Assembly: GCF_017115165.1 (NCBI RefSeq)
Contig: NZ_JABXKF010000031.1
Coordinates: forward strand, 1-64,000
Source of the DNA: Nostoc sp. LPT
Lineage (GTDB): Bacteria > Cyanobacteriota > Cyanobacteriia > Cyanobacteriales > Nostocaceae
Direction of reading: 5' to 3'
DNA: 64,000 bases
Positions 1 to 8,604 of this stretch are shown here, one piece after another (position 1 is the first letter of the stretch; each line of letters starts with the position of its first letter). The translations under genes and the position numbers were made by a program. The notes beneath the pieces are model-generated. The model was not told the origin of the DNA, made no database searches, and saw nothing but the letters and a program-made list of their open reading frames with translations.

Positions 1-29
1 CCTACCTTAATGGATTATTGTCGGTTTGA

Positions 30-140
30 GGCACTTCAAAAACTGAGATGCTCCCCTTGGCTGAGGTTGAGAGATTGACAGACTCTATGCAAAGTAACAC
101 ATCCACCGATGAATCTTCTGAAAATTCTGGTGAGGTGTAA
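30..140 (+). CDS. possible 3' end or remnant of an upstream gene
   Basis: Frame 3 is open from 30 to the TAA at 138-140, with an ATG at 48. It ends two bases before the start of the next gene, as in a polycistronic unit. The residues after the ATG are Ser/Glu/Thr-rich towards the end. An in-frame TGA at 27-29 separates it from further open frame that reaches the window edge, so this may be a small ORF or the tail of an interrupted upstream gene. No family is recognised. Confidence 0.2.
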   Translation, partial: GTSKTEMLPLAEVERLTDSMQSNTSTDESSENSGEV

Positions 141-142
141 CC

Positions 143-922
143 ATGAGAAGAACATCTGAGCAACTAATTCAGGAACTTTCAACAATTATTGACTCTCACT
201 TTGCCCATGCAGTAGTTGAATGCTACGTCGAAATGCAGCAACGATTTCTAGCTGGCGATTGGCAACCAACAGAACTAGACGGTGGGCGGTTTTGTGAAGC
301 GATTTCGCGTTGCTTGCTTCAAATGGATACCGGAAAGATTGATCATCGAAAATTGCCTGGTAAGGTTCGTGAGGATTTATTGAACAAAAATATTCCCCAT
401 CAACTTGGCTCGAAGGATCGTTATCATTTGGCTAAAGTGATTGAGGTTGTGTATGGATTTCGCTCCGATCGCGGTGCTGTTCACATATCAACTGAGTACA
501 CTGCAAACTATATGGATTCAATGCTAGTGCTTCATGCAAGCAAATGGATTTTTGCAGAATTTCTCCGCCTAGTTTGGAATCGAGATCGAAAGCTTGTTGC
601 AGAAACCATTGCCCAAATTGTTCAACTAGAACATTCAGTAATTCATGAATTGGACGGAAAACCTCTAGTTCTGGCAAGGGATATTTATGCAACGGATGAA
701 GTTCTGTTGCTGCTGTATCATGCCGCCAATAATCGCTTGAGTCGGGCTGAACTACGCGAACATGCTGTCAGCCAGAACCCTCAAAACGTTAATGTTGCTA
801 TATCTAGGCTAATCAAAAGTAAGGATATTCGACCTGTTGGAGAGGATGAAGTTGCTCTGACTCCTAATGGTCAAAAACGAATCCTTGAGCAGGTATTGCC
901 TAAGCTCGTTCCCCAAAAATAG
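143..922 (+). CDS. hypothetical protein with C-terminal winged-helix-like region; possible HEPN fold
   Basis: A 259-residue protein that I do not recognise by name. It is mostly helical. The segment around residues 107-114 reads RSDRGAVH, which fits the R-x(4-6)-H pattern of HEPN ribonucleases; this is only a pattern match. The last 70 residues (SRAELREHAVSQ, then AISRLIKSKDIRPVG and a hairpin) look like a winged helix-turn-helix. No signal peptide or membrane segment is seen. It starts two bases after an upstream stop, so it may be the distal gene of an operon entering from the left. The coiled-coil genes and Hsp70-like gene downstream share its direction, but a 183-bp gap separates them. 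A role in nucleic-acid binding or host defence is inference. Confidence 0.55.
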   Translation: MRRTSEQLIQELSTIIDSHFAHAVVECYVEMQQRFLAGDWQPTELDGGRFCEAISRCLLQMDTGKIDHRKLPGKVREDLLNKNIPHQLGSKDRYHLAKVIEVVYGFRSDRGAVHISTEYTANYMDSMLVLHASKWIFAEFLRLVWNRDRKLVAETIAQIVQLEHSVIHELDGKPLVLARDIYATDEVLLLLYHAANNRLSRAELREHAVSQNPQNVNVAISRLIKSKDIRPVGEDEVALTPNGQKRILEQVLPKLVPQK

Positions 923-1105
923 AATTCCTAGTTCAATTGCAGGGTAAGCATTTATCAAATCCCGTCTAAATCATGGCGAAGATAGCAGATTACCCAACAA
1001 AGTGAAGATTTTTTACAGCAGTTCAGAGTAAATACGGCTCCTATTGAGCTTTCAGTTACTCTATGTTTAAAGATAAATAGCTACTTTACAAGCGATCGCA
1101 CAATC

Positions 1106-1792
1106 ATGGACGACAGCAAGGCATTGTTTGACTATTGGCATGACCGAGTTCGGCTGAAAAACTCAGAGTTAATTGCAGATCCTGGACACGTCAAAACCCA
1201 GGATCTACGCCATGATTGTACCAACTACGATGAACTTTGGCGTAGCCCCGAAGTTCAACGACTGGAGGAACCAGAGCGTAGCAGGGTTATTGCGATTATT
1301 AAGTACGAATGTACAGCCAAAGTCTTACAGAATCGAGCTGGTCGTCTGCGCGATCGCGCTAATGAGCTTGAAGCAGTTTATCATGAACAAGATCAACAAA
1401 AATCCAAGCTCTTGGGTCTGCTCAAAGCATTACAAGAGAAACTGTTTGGCAAGGATAAAGAAATTAAGAGATTAGAAGCACGAGTTGCCTCGCTAGAAGC
1501 CGAAAATGAAGCCTTGCGATCTGAAGCTGAGAATAGTAAAGCTGAGGCGGAAATGGTTACAGAACTAGAGCAGCTTAAAAAGAAGTACAATGCGGTTGAG
1601 AAGCGAAGACAGGAACTAGCTAAGAATAATCAGAGTTTAGGTGGAAGAGTTGCCCATACCAAAAGATATAAGCAGCAAAGAGATGAAGCAATAGCTTTAG
1701 TTGAACAGCAGAAACAGCAAATTGCTACATTATTTCAAGAGAGTCAGCGTCTTCGTCAAGAGAATGAAAGACTTTATCAAAAATTAAAATAA
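1106..1792 (+). CDS. coiled-coil protein
   Basis: A 228-residue soluble protein. Residues 1-80 form a compact acidic and aromatic N-terminal region (YWHDRVRLKN near the start). From about residue 85 to the end the sequence is heptad-rich and highly charged (LEARVASLEAENEALRSEAE and similar), predicting one long coiled coil. No catalytic motif is visible. The ATG follows a HIP1-like AGCGATCGCAC segment in the leader. The next gene is also coiled-coil and lies 45 bp downstream if its ATG is used, and an Hsp70-like gene follows. A scaffold or co-chaperone (GrpE-like) role is possible, but no GrpE core motif is seen. Confidence 0.65.
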   Translation: MDDSKALFDYWHDRVRLKNSELIADPGHVKTQDLRHDCTNYDELWRSPEVQRLEEPERSRVIAIIKYECTAKVLQNRAGRLRDRANELEAVYHEQDQQKSKLLGLLKALQEKLFGKDKEIKRLEARVASLEAENEALRSEAENSKAEAEMVTELEQLKKKYNAVEKRRQELAKNNQSLGGRVAHTKRYKQQRDEAIALVEQQKQQIATLFQESQRLRQENERLYQKLK

Positions 1793-1837
1793 GCGGATCG
1801 ATAAAATGCTCTAGATTTGGGATGCTCGATAATAATC

Positions 1838-2233
1838 ATGAAACTTCAAGAGCTAAAAGCTAAAGTCTATGAGTTAGCTGGAGTAAATAATACCAAACAA
1901 CTCAAGGCAAAAATTCAGGAGATTAAGACGTTAGATATGCGTCTTAAAACCTCCTGGGAAAAAACTATTGCTATTCTTCAAAAGCCGCAAAGCGAGTTTG
2001 AGGAGTGGTTAGAAAATCCACCTGAAGAATACAAAGATATTTTTTCTGAAATTACAGAAGCCTCTCAAAAATATAATCAGAAATCAGCACAGACGAAACA
2101 GTTAGCGCAAGAGGTATTGTCAATAGCGAATAATCTTGAAGAACTAGCAGAAGAATGTCAAGACGAAGCAAATAAAATCAAGCAAGAAATTAAAATAACT
2201 AGACGGATTTCAAAACAAGCCAGACTGAACTAG
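1838..2233 (+). CDS. small coiled-coil protein
   Basis: A 131-residue protein from the ATG at 1838 (MKLQELKAKVYELAG). A TTG at 1817 would add seven hydrophobic residues and is less likely. It is helical and lysine/glutamate-rich, with a central segment EEWLENPPEEYKDIF around residues 54-68 that breaks two coiled-coil stretches. No known family is recognised. Its position between another coiled-coil gene and an Hsp70-like ATPase suggests these proteins may act together. That link comes only from gene order. Confidence 0.55.
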   Translation: MKLQELKAKVYELAGVNNTKQLKAKIQEIKTLDMRLKTSWEKTIAILQKPQSEFEEWLENPPEEYKDIFSEITEASQKYNQKSAQTKQLAQEVLSIANNLEELAEECQDEANKIKQEIKITRRISKQARLN

Positions 2234-2483
2234 TTTTGACTCAAATGACTATTGCCACATTTCCTACGCTTACAGCCAATGATTTCCATGCTTTCTGACA
2301 AGCCAATTGTCTAACTGTGCTATCTGTTGCAGCTAACACTTTGCTGCAACAGACTGAATCGATATCTGGGTTTGGATGCAAAGAAGCAAGCGTCTGGGCG
2401 CATTTGCATTGTTGATGCCTTATAGAGAATAATCACAGATAAAGCAGCTTTAGTGTCTTCGTGCGAGAGAATAAATATAAAAT

Positions 2484-4082
2484 ATGGCGATCGCAATCGA
2501 TTTTGGTACTAGCAACACAGTTATTGCTCGTTGGAACCCTGTAACCCAGCAGCCAGAAACCCTGGCTCTACCAGGTTTATCAATTAAACAAAGTTTCAAT
2601 CCGCCACTGATTCCCAGCTTGGTTTATGTTGAAGACGCAAGTCAAAATAAAGTCTTAGTCGGGCAACAAGTACGCGATCGCGGTTTTGACCTCAAAGGCG
2701 AAACGCGATTTTTCCGTAGTTTCAAACGCGGTATTGGTGCAGACATTCAAGGTTTCTTACCCGAACTCGATGGGCAAGTTGTCACCTTTGAACAAGTAGG
2801 GCAATGGTTCTTGACTCAAGTAATTGAAGAACTAGCGCCTCTGGAAGGTGGCTTAGATTCCCTCGTGTTAACCGTACCCGTAGACAGTTTTGAAGCCTAT
2901 CGTCACTGGTTGGGAAAAGTTTGTCAATCCCTTCCCGTCGAACAGGTGCGAATGCTGGATGAACCCACAGCCGCCGCCTTGGGTTATGGCTTGGCAGATC
3001 AAGAAATTCTCTTGGTGATTGACTTTGGCGGCGGTACTTTGGATTTGTCCCTTGTCCGGTTGGATCGAGGTGTGCAAGCAACTACAAAGCCGCTGGGATT
3101 TATCCTCAAGTGGGGTAACAAGTCCTTGGCTGAAGATTCAAAACAAAAAGTCAAAACTGCCCGTGTCTTGGCGAAAGCTGGGCAAAATCTGGGCGGTACT
3201 GATATTGATAACTGGTTAGTAGATTACTTTGCCAAAACTCAAGAACTGGCGGTAAGTCCCTTGACAACAAGATTGGCAGAACGGGTGAAAATTCAGCTAT
3301 CAACTCAAAATCAAGCTAGTGAAGTTTATTTTGATGATGAGACATTTGAAAGTTATGAACTGGAACTAAACCGCGATACTTTTGACGATATCCTCAAAGA
3401 ACATGCCTTTTTTGAGTTATTGGATGAGTCGATGACAACACTGTTGCAGCAAGCAAAACGGCAAGGGATAGAACTTCCAGATATTAATGCAGTTTTATTA
3501 GTTGGTGGGACAGTGCAATTGCCGGCAGTGCAGACATGGATCAAACAGTATTTTGAGCCAGAAAAAATCCGTTGCGAACGTCCCTTTGAAGCGATCGCTC
3601 AAGGTGCATTACAGCTAGCACAAGGGATACAAATCAAAGACTTTCTGTATCATAGTTATGGTATCCGCTACTGGGATCGTCGCAACCAGCGTCATAAATG
3701 GCATTCTTTAATTAAAGCTGGACAGGCATATCCGATGAGTCAAGCAGTGGAATTAGTCTTAGGCGCTTCTGTAGAAAATCAGCCCAGCATTGAATTAATT
3801 ATGGGAGAATTGGGAGCAGATACAGGTAGTACTGAAGTTTATTTTGATGGCGATCGCTTAATTACTCGCCGTATGGACAATAATGAAACCAGCGTCAAAC
3901 CCCTCAACGATCGAGAAGGTGCGAAGACAATTGCCCAACTGACACCAGCCGGATATCCTGGAAGCGATCGCATCAAAATCCTCTTTCAAGTTGATGAGCA
4001 ACGCTTTTTGCGAATCACCGTTGAGGACTTGTTGACGAATGATACGCTGTTGGAAAATCAACTTGTGGCACAGTTGAGTTAA
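2484..4082 (+). CDS. Hsp70 (DnaK)-family ATPase
   Basis: A 532-residue Hsp70-like protein, shorter than canonical DnaK (about 630-640). The actin-fold ATPase motifs are clear. Phosphate-1 is AIDFGTSNTVIARW at residues 4-17, the connect-1 region is MLDEPTAAALGYG near 155-167, phosphate-2 is VIDFGGGTLDLSLV near 178-191, and the adenosine motif is LLVGGTVQLPAV near 336-347. The C-terminal 140 residues resemble a reduced substrate-binding beta domain, and no long helical lid or EEVD-type tail is seen. This marks a divergent accessory Hsp70 as found in many copies in cyanobacteria, not the housekeeping DnaK. The upstream coiled-coil genes are candidate partners. It is expected to be cytosolic. Confidence 0.85.
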   Translation: MAIAIDFGTSNTVIARWNPVTQQPETLALPGLSIKQSFNPPLIPSLVYVEDASQNKVLVGQQVRDRGFDLKGETRFFRSFKRGIGADIQGFLPELDGQVVTFEQVGQWFLTQVIEELAPLEGGLDSLVLTVPVDSFEAYRHWLGKVCQSLPVEQVRMLDEPTAAALGYGLADQEILLVIDFGGGTLDLSLVRLDRGVQATTKPLGFILKWGNKSLAEDSKQKVKTARVLAKAGQNLGGTDIDNWLVDYFAKTQELAVSPLTTRLAERVKIQLSTQNQASEVYFDDETFESYELELNRDTFDDILKEHAFFELLDESMTTLLQQAKRQGIELPDINAVLLVGGTVQLPAVQTWIKQYFEPEKIRCERPFEAIAQGALQLAQGIQIKDFLYHSYGIRYWDRRNQRHKWHSLIKAGQAYPMSQAVELVLGASVENQPSIELIMGELGADTGSTEVYFDGDRLITRRMDNNETSVKPLNDREGAKTIAQLTPAGYPGSDRIKILFQVDEQRFLRITVEDLLTNDTLLENQLVAQLS

Positions 4083-4100
4083 ACTAGTGCGTTTAACTAT

Positions 4101-4504
4101 TTAGCTAAAGGGATTTAAAAGTGGGATACCGCAGCTATCAAAATCGCGGATGTTGCGCGTTACTAAGGTCAATTGGTGAATTTGAGCAGTAGCAGCAATC
4201 ATTATATCTGCTTGGGTATGTGTTTTCCCACTTGATCTTAGTTCACCTCGCAATTCACCGGAGCGTTTCGCAATTTCAGTAGTGATGGGCAATACTTAAG
4301 AGTTATTTTCTAAAAAGTTCTCGAACCATATTTGAATTCTAGAGTTGGCTTGGATGTCAGTCCATAAAATATTTCCTTAACGGTAATCGCACTCAGAACT
4401 ATTGAGTAAGCGCTTTCTGCCCATTTAAGTACACCAGAGTTAGGTTGGAGTCGTGCTAATTCGCTGATAATGTTAGTGTCACACAGAAAAGTCATCGATG
4501 GCAT
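4101..4504 (-). pseudogene. broken VapC-type PIN-domain toxin
   Basis: The N-terminal half (4504 to 4310) starts with MTFLCDTNIISELARL, containing the first PIN aspartate. The C-terminal half (4292 to 4101) contains ADIMIAATAQIHQLTLVTRN and RDFDSCG, the second acidic cluster. Two lesions separate them. A frame change near 4344-4350 makes the N-terminal half end early. The original frame continues as NSRIQIWFENFLENNS and then meets an in-frame TAA, most simply a C-to-T change of CAA. PIN toxins cleave RNA with these acidic residues, so neither half should be active. The 5' end overlaps the antitoxin gene by 26 bp, the usual order for Phd/VapB-VapC operons. Confidence 0.85.
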
Positions 4505-4769
4505 CAGCGAAGGGGTTAGGACGGTCTTGGCGGGAGGGTACTTCGAGGATATAGTCTTCCTCAGCGGCTATCTGGCGTAATTCTTGGAAGGCATCAACTA
4601 AAGACATCTTTTCGTGCTGCTTGCGCCAAACTAAGAATTCCTCGAACATCTCAGCCTCCACAACAACCGCCACTAATTGATTTCGGTTGTAGATGCGTTG
4701 TGGTTCTTTGGTTACGGCATTAATCAGTTCGGAGAACCTCTGTTTGGCTTCGGCAATTCTCCAGTTCAT
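4479..4769 (-). CDS. Phd/YefM-family antitoxin
   Basis: A 96-residue antitoxin. The N-terminus (MNWRIAEAKQRFSELINAV, then a KEPQRIYNRNQLVAVVV strand) is the standard Phd/YefM DNA-binding fold, in which the protein dimerises on its own promoter. The C-terminal 40 residues are acidic and would wrap the toxin. The toxin gene directly downstream is broken, so this is now an orphan antitoxin. It may persist as an autorepressor or by neutralising a related toxin elsewhere (inference). An AT-rich leader with ATTAATGTCTATAA repeats at about 4790-4830 precedes it and could hold the operator. Confidence 0.85.
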   Translation of the reverse strand: MNWRIAEAKQRFSELINAVTKEPQRIYNRNQLVAVVVEAEMFEEFLVWRKQHEKMSLVDAFQELRQIAAEEDYILEVPSRQDRPNPFADAIDDFSV

Positions 4770-4941
4770 TGCGCTACCTTTTTTAGTTGATGATTAATGT
4801 CTATTATAAACATAATTAATGTCTATAATTTTTCTTAAAAAGCGATCACTCCTTCTGATTCCAGCCGAGTTATTCCTATTTACCGGACATCATATTACGG
4901 AAGATGTTAATAATAATTACTGTTAAATTTATATCTCATTT

Positions 4942-6072
4942 TTACAATATAAATTCCTCAGTAAATACAGCACCTTTATAACTCACTTCAACCTTGAATT
5001 GTTTATCCAGTGCTTCGCTAAATTCTAACTGAATAGCATTATCAGTTTGCCTCGCAGTGACTTCCTGACTTATAGAATCAGGGGTATTGGGATTAAGAGT
5101 AATTTTCAAGTTCAAGCCAGAAGGTAAATATTCTTCCTGAGGAGGAAGAATTTGTACAAGCACACCTTGTTCTCCATTTTCTTCTTTTTTTAGATTGACA
5201 ATTAAAGCTAAGGGTTTATTTTGCAGCAATAGGCCAAAATCAAATAATTTAGTTTGTGAAATAGGAAAATTATTTGACTCCTTCCGGCTTCTAACATAAC
5301 CCCAAGTTAAATTATTTGGAATTCTACTCCCAATAAAATCTGTAGATTGCCAACCTTCTTCAAATACTCTATCCCACCATTTACCCAGATTGACTAATGC
5401 TTTACCTACTTGAGTTGTTACCTGAGTTAGAGTTTCTATAACTGTGTTATTACTTGTTACTACTACAGGTAATTTAATCGTAGATGGTTCTAAGAAACGA
5501 GTGTATAGCAAGAGGTTATTTAACTTCGTGTCAAACAAAGACAGGGGTAATTGATAACTACCATCTAGCTGAGATTTAAAATCTGGTGTTTGAGAATATT
5601 TAAATAGTTCATCATAACGTAAAAAGCCATGAATATTTAATTGTTCTTCTTCTTCTAACACCTCCAGGAAGACATAGAAATGAGCAGCCGTTTTGGCTGA
5701 GGTAACAAGTTTTGCCGGTACGATGACAAAATCATCAATCAGGTTATCTACGGTAATTAAGCAGAGGCGAAATTCACCTACACTGAGATAACAGACATCA
5801 TCAATTGCATTAGCACTCTTGTCTGGTTTAATTTTGATATTTGGATTTCGTTCTTTCAGACACTTTTCAAAACCAAGTTGTGCTAGTGCGTTTAAATATA
5901 TTTTCCATGCGCCGAACTCGCCGAACTGGCTAAAATGATTCTCACTGATTACTCGCGCTTCGTCAAAATCTTCTGGTTCTAGCCAAACAATTTTTGGTGA
6001 CAACTTTATTTTTATGTTTTGTGTACCAATTATATAAATGTGTGAGTTAACCATATTTCCTCTGTGATTCAT
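4942..6072 (-). CDS. DUF1822-family protein
   Basis: About 376 residues from the ATG at 6072; a TTG at 6084 would add four residues. The pattern IVWLEPEDFDEAR near the start, then CYLSVGEFRLCLITVD and FYVFLEVLEEEEQLNIHGFL in the middle, fits DUF1822 as I remember that cyanobacterial family. Its biochemical function is unknown. The C-terminal third is beta-rich (VLVQILPPQEEYLPSGLNL). No signal peptide or membrane helix is seen. The gene lies 39 bp downstream of a large gene with a sigma-region-4-like segment, and the two are probably one transcript. In other cyanobacteria I recall DUF1822 genes beside sigma-like or CHAT genes, so a signalling role is plausible but unproven. Confidence 0.65.
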   Translation of the reverse strand: MNHRGNMVNSHIYIIGTQNIKIKLSPKIVWLEPEDFDEARVISENHFSQFGEFGAWKIYLNALAQLGFEKCLKERNPNIKIKPDKSANAIDDVCYLSVGEFRLCLITVDNLIDDFVIVPAKLVTSAKTAAHFYVFLEVLEEEEQLNIHGFLRYDELFKYSQTPDFKSQLDGSYQLPLSLFDTKLNNLLLYTRFLEPSTIKLPVVVTSNNTVIETLTQVTTQVGKALVNLGKWWDRVFEEGWQSTDFIGSRIPNNLTWGYVRSRKESNNFPISQTKLFDFGLLLQNKPLALIVNLKKEENGEQGVLVQILPPQEEYLPSGLNLKITLNPNTPDSISQEVTARQTDNAIQLEFSEALDKQFKVEVSYKGAVFTEEFIL

Positions 6073-6111
6073 TGTATGCTCCAATAGCTATGTATGTTTT
6101 ATCATAATTTA

Positions 6112-7575
6112 TTAATTATTAAGGTAGATGCGGATCATTTGAGCAAATAAGCTGTTTTTTATCTGTTTTTTACTAGCAGCTAATTCGGCTTTTGCTTCTT
6201 TAAATGTTTTCTTAAAAGTAAATTCTCTAATTTCAGCAGCAATATTTTTTAGATAATCAGGTTCATGAGAAATTATAGTTGACTGATATTTATTGACTGA
6301 TTGTAAAAGTTCCTCTAAAAAAATATCTTCGGTTCGATACTGCACAATTTCCAAAAAGTTTTCTAGTTGAAAAATTCGTCTAGCTTTACTCCATTCGATT
6401 TCCCAAAGTTTACCAATTTCACTCAAAGACTTATTTTCTTGGTAATAAAGTCGTAAACCTTCCGGAAACCGTTGAGCAAAGTTTTTGTAACCTCTACTTT
6501 TTTTCAAATCTTCAATTCGCTGGTTAATTACCTCTGCTATTATTTTATATAACACTTTTTCAAACAAATTCTGACAGATTTCTTGTAATTTTTCTAATTC
6601 TATATCCTCCGGTTCGCAGTCTGTATAATAAGGTAAATCTGGGTTAGGAAGATAATCATTTGTTGAATTATCATATACTTCTGTGGGTATAGTTTTGGTA
6701 GTGCCTGTTTTTTTAAAAAGCCAGTCTTGTCGCAAGATTTCGGCGATGCGTTTTATATGATAAATTAATTGTTGTGGAGAAAAAGTAATATTTCTTTGCT
6801 GCAACAAATGCAACATTTCTTGCAGTTGGCTTGGTGTTGGTTCAGAACAGCGTCCTTTTTGGCATGTTTTTAGTCTATCTCGTTGGTAAACTGTTTGAAA
6901 AGCTTTTACAATTTCATAGTCTTCTGTTAAAAGAAGCCCAGACAGAGAACGAGGAACAGATTTACATAATAGCCCCCAATCACTGGGAGTGGCTAATCCA
7001 AACTCCCACAAAAATGACTTGATTTCTTGATTCTGGCGGGTGAGTCTGGTAGTCCAATTATCTAAGCTTTCCTTAGAACCTAAGCTGGGATTAAATCTTT
7101 GCAAAATGTCAACGCTAAAAAATTCTCCACCTTTTGCGATCACTCGAGTTGTACTATCATGATGGTTTAAGATATGTTGAGTTTTAGCCTCACTATCTAA
7201 AACTACCAGTGCTGTACCATCGTCGTTTAAAACGAAGCGAAGTAAATCGGTGTACCTGAAAAGGTTTTCTGCACTGACGTTGTAGATGTGAGGGATAGTT
7301 TTGCAGGTGATGAGAATTCTGTGTGAAACATAGCACCGCAAACAAAGCCCTGCAAGAGCGCGTTGGTAAATATCGTCTTTTGAACGAAAAATTTCCCACA
7401 GAACTGATTGAACTTGCTTATTTTCTTCTGTCGATAGTGTGGGTTTGCTATTTAAGTGAGGAAATTGTATTTTAAAAAACTCCTTAGCCCTACCGATTTC
7501 TCTATATTTTTTAAGCTGAACGTTTTCTCCTATAGGAAGTATCTGCATTTGCCAATATTTTGACGGTGACACCAT
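6112..7575 (-). CDS. large protein with C-terminal sigma-region-4-like helix-turn-helix
   Basis: A 487-residue protein without signal peptide or membrane helices. Residues 380-430 (YYQENKSLSEIGKLWEIEWS, then KARRIFQLENFLEIVQ) resemble the region-4 helix-turn-helix of sigma-70 proteins: a recognition pair SLSEIGKLWEIEWSKARRI preceded by a helix. The N-terminal 300 residues are not recognised and carry a Cys cluster (CLRCYVS near 103-109 and CQKGRC near 237-242). It is the upstream gene of a pair with the DUF1822 gene. It could be a divergent sigma factor or a DNA-binding regulator. Regions 2 and 3 cannot be confirmed by eye. Confidence 0.55.
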   Translation of the reverse strand: MVSPSKYWQMQILPIGENVQLKKYREIGRAKEFFKIQFPHLNSKPTLSTEENKQVQSVLWEIFRSKDDIYQRALAGLCLRCYVSHRILITCKTIPHIYNVSAENLFRYTDLLRFVLNDDGTALVVLDSEAKTQHILNHHDSTTRVIAKGGEFFSVDILQRFNPSLGSKESLDNWTTRLTRQNQEIKSFLWEFGLATPSDWGLLCKSVPRSLSGLLLTEDYEIVKAFQTVYQRDRLKTCQKGRCSEPTPSQLQEMLHLLQQRNITFSPQQLIYHIKRIAEILRQDWLFKKTGTTKTIPTEVYDNSTNDYLPNPDLPYYTDCEPEDIELEKLQEICQNLFEKVLYKIIAEVINQRIEDLKKSRGYKNFAQRFPEGLRLYYQENKSLSEIGKLWEIEWSKARRIFQLENFLEIVQYRTEDIFLEELLQSVNKYQSTIISHEPDYLKNIAAEIREFTFKKTFKEAKAELAASKKQIKNSLFAQMIRIYLNN

Positions 7576-8148
7576 AGTAATTTTAGTTACCTCAAGTCTC
7601 TTGAAAACATGACATTAACAGCGAAGCTTTAGCACCAGAGACGATTTTTGATTAATCTTCTGGGGGCTATATCATATATAGGTTTGATTTTTTTAGTTTA
7701 TACACTCTTGGGAGTTCTGAACTGTAGCAATCCTATATGATTTGTGAAAATTAAGAGCAAAGCGGTGTGTGACTGTCGTGCGATTTGTAATCATCCAGAT
7801 TTGATGCAAAATGTGAGTCTATTGCATCCCGTTATACTGTTTCACCTTAATTGCGTCTCTCCCAAATATGATTTGTATTATATTTTGTGAAATGGTATTA
7901 TATCTCGAAGAAACACAATTTTCTGTAAGCTTTGATATATAAATCTTAGAGAATGTGTTTATTGAAAGTAAACTTCTATTTGCCTCACACAAGTGTATAG
8001 GTCGATTGGACTTGAACTTATATAAAAGTAGAAGCAGGATAAACAAGTAAATACCTTCTGAGCAGTATCAATATAGCTTATTACTTGTTTTATCTTTGTT
8101 TCTATCACTTCTTCCCAACCAATTATCAATCAACAAAGGTTCAAAAGC
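7576..8148. other. 573-bp gene-free, AT-rich spacer
   Basis: This lies between the divergent sigma-like gene (- strand) and the small secreted protein gene (+ strand), so it should hold both promoters. I see no hairpin terminator, tRNA or conserved small RNA. A minus-strand ORF of 75 codons at 7819-8046 has no recognisable features. Confidence 0.5.
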
Positions 8149-8415
8149 ATGAAACGTTTCGTTGCTAGTGCTTTATTGGCTTTACCATTTGCTGTTGCTT
8201 CCCTACAAACACAGGTATTCGCAGCGAATGTAATTGAGAAAACTCCTGTGCAAACGCAAATATCTGGAAGAGAGGAAACTTTGAAAACTCCTGTAAGTGC
8301 GCCTTATTCAGTTACAGAACGAATATGGATTCCTCCTGTTTATGGATACTCGGAGAATGGTACAGAAATCTTAATTCGAGCAGGTTACTGGCTTGAGACA
8401 AACAATAACACTTGA
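8149..8415 (+). CDS. small secreted protein
   Basis: An 88-residue protein with a clear Sec signal peptide: MKRF, a hydrophobic core (VASALLALPFAVASL), and an AxA-like cleavage site after QVFA at about residue 25. The mature 63 residues are Thr/Pro-rich and end with an aromatic segment (RIWIPPVYGYSENGTEILIR, then AGYWLETNN). The W-x-P-P-V-Y-G-Y and GYW motifs are reminiscent of small periplasmic YXWGXW-type proteins. No family can be assigned. A periplasmic or outer-envelope location is inferred. It has its own leader and no obvious operon partner. Confidence 0.65.
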   Translation: MKRFVASALLALPFAVASLQTQVFAANVIEKTPVQTQISGREETLKTPVSAPYSVTERIWIPPVYGYSENGTEILIRAGYWLETNNNT

Positions 8416-8604
8416 CCAAAGATCAAGAAGCATAAAGTCTAATAAATTAAGAGAGTTAAGTTGTAAGCAAGCGAAAGTTAACGCTAACAAATCTGAATCA
8501 TCGTGCAGTATATCTACGCGGATTTCTCATTATACTAGAGTTTAGTTCATGACCAACTAAACTCTAGTTTTTCCCTTGATGATAGTTATATCTGGTATCC
8601 ATAC

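Noticed and set aside
7819..8046. 75-codon minus-strand ORF
   Set aside because: AT-rich, no ribosome-binding site, no recognisable features; left as spacer.
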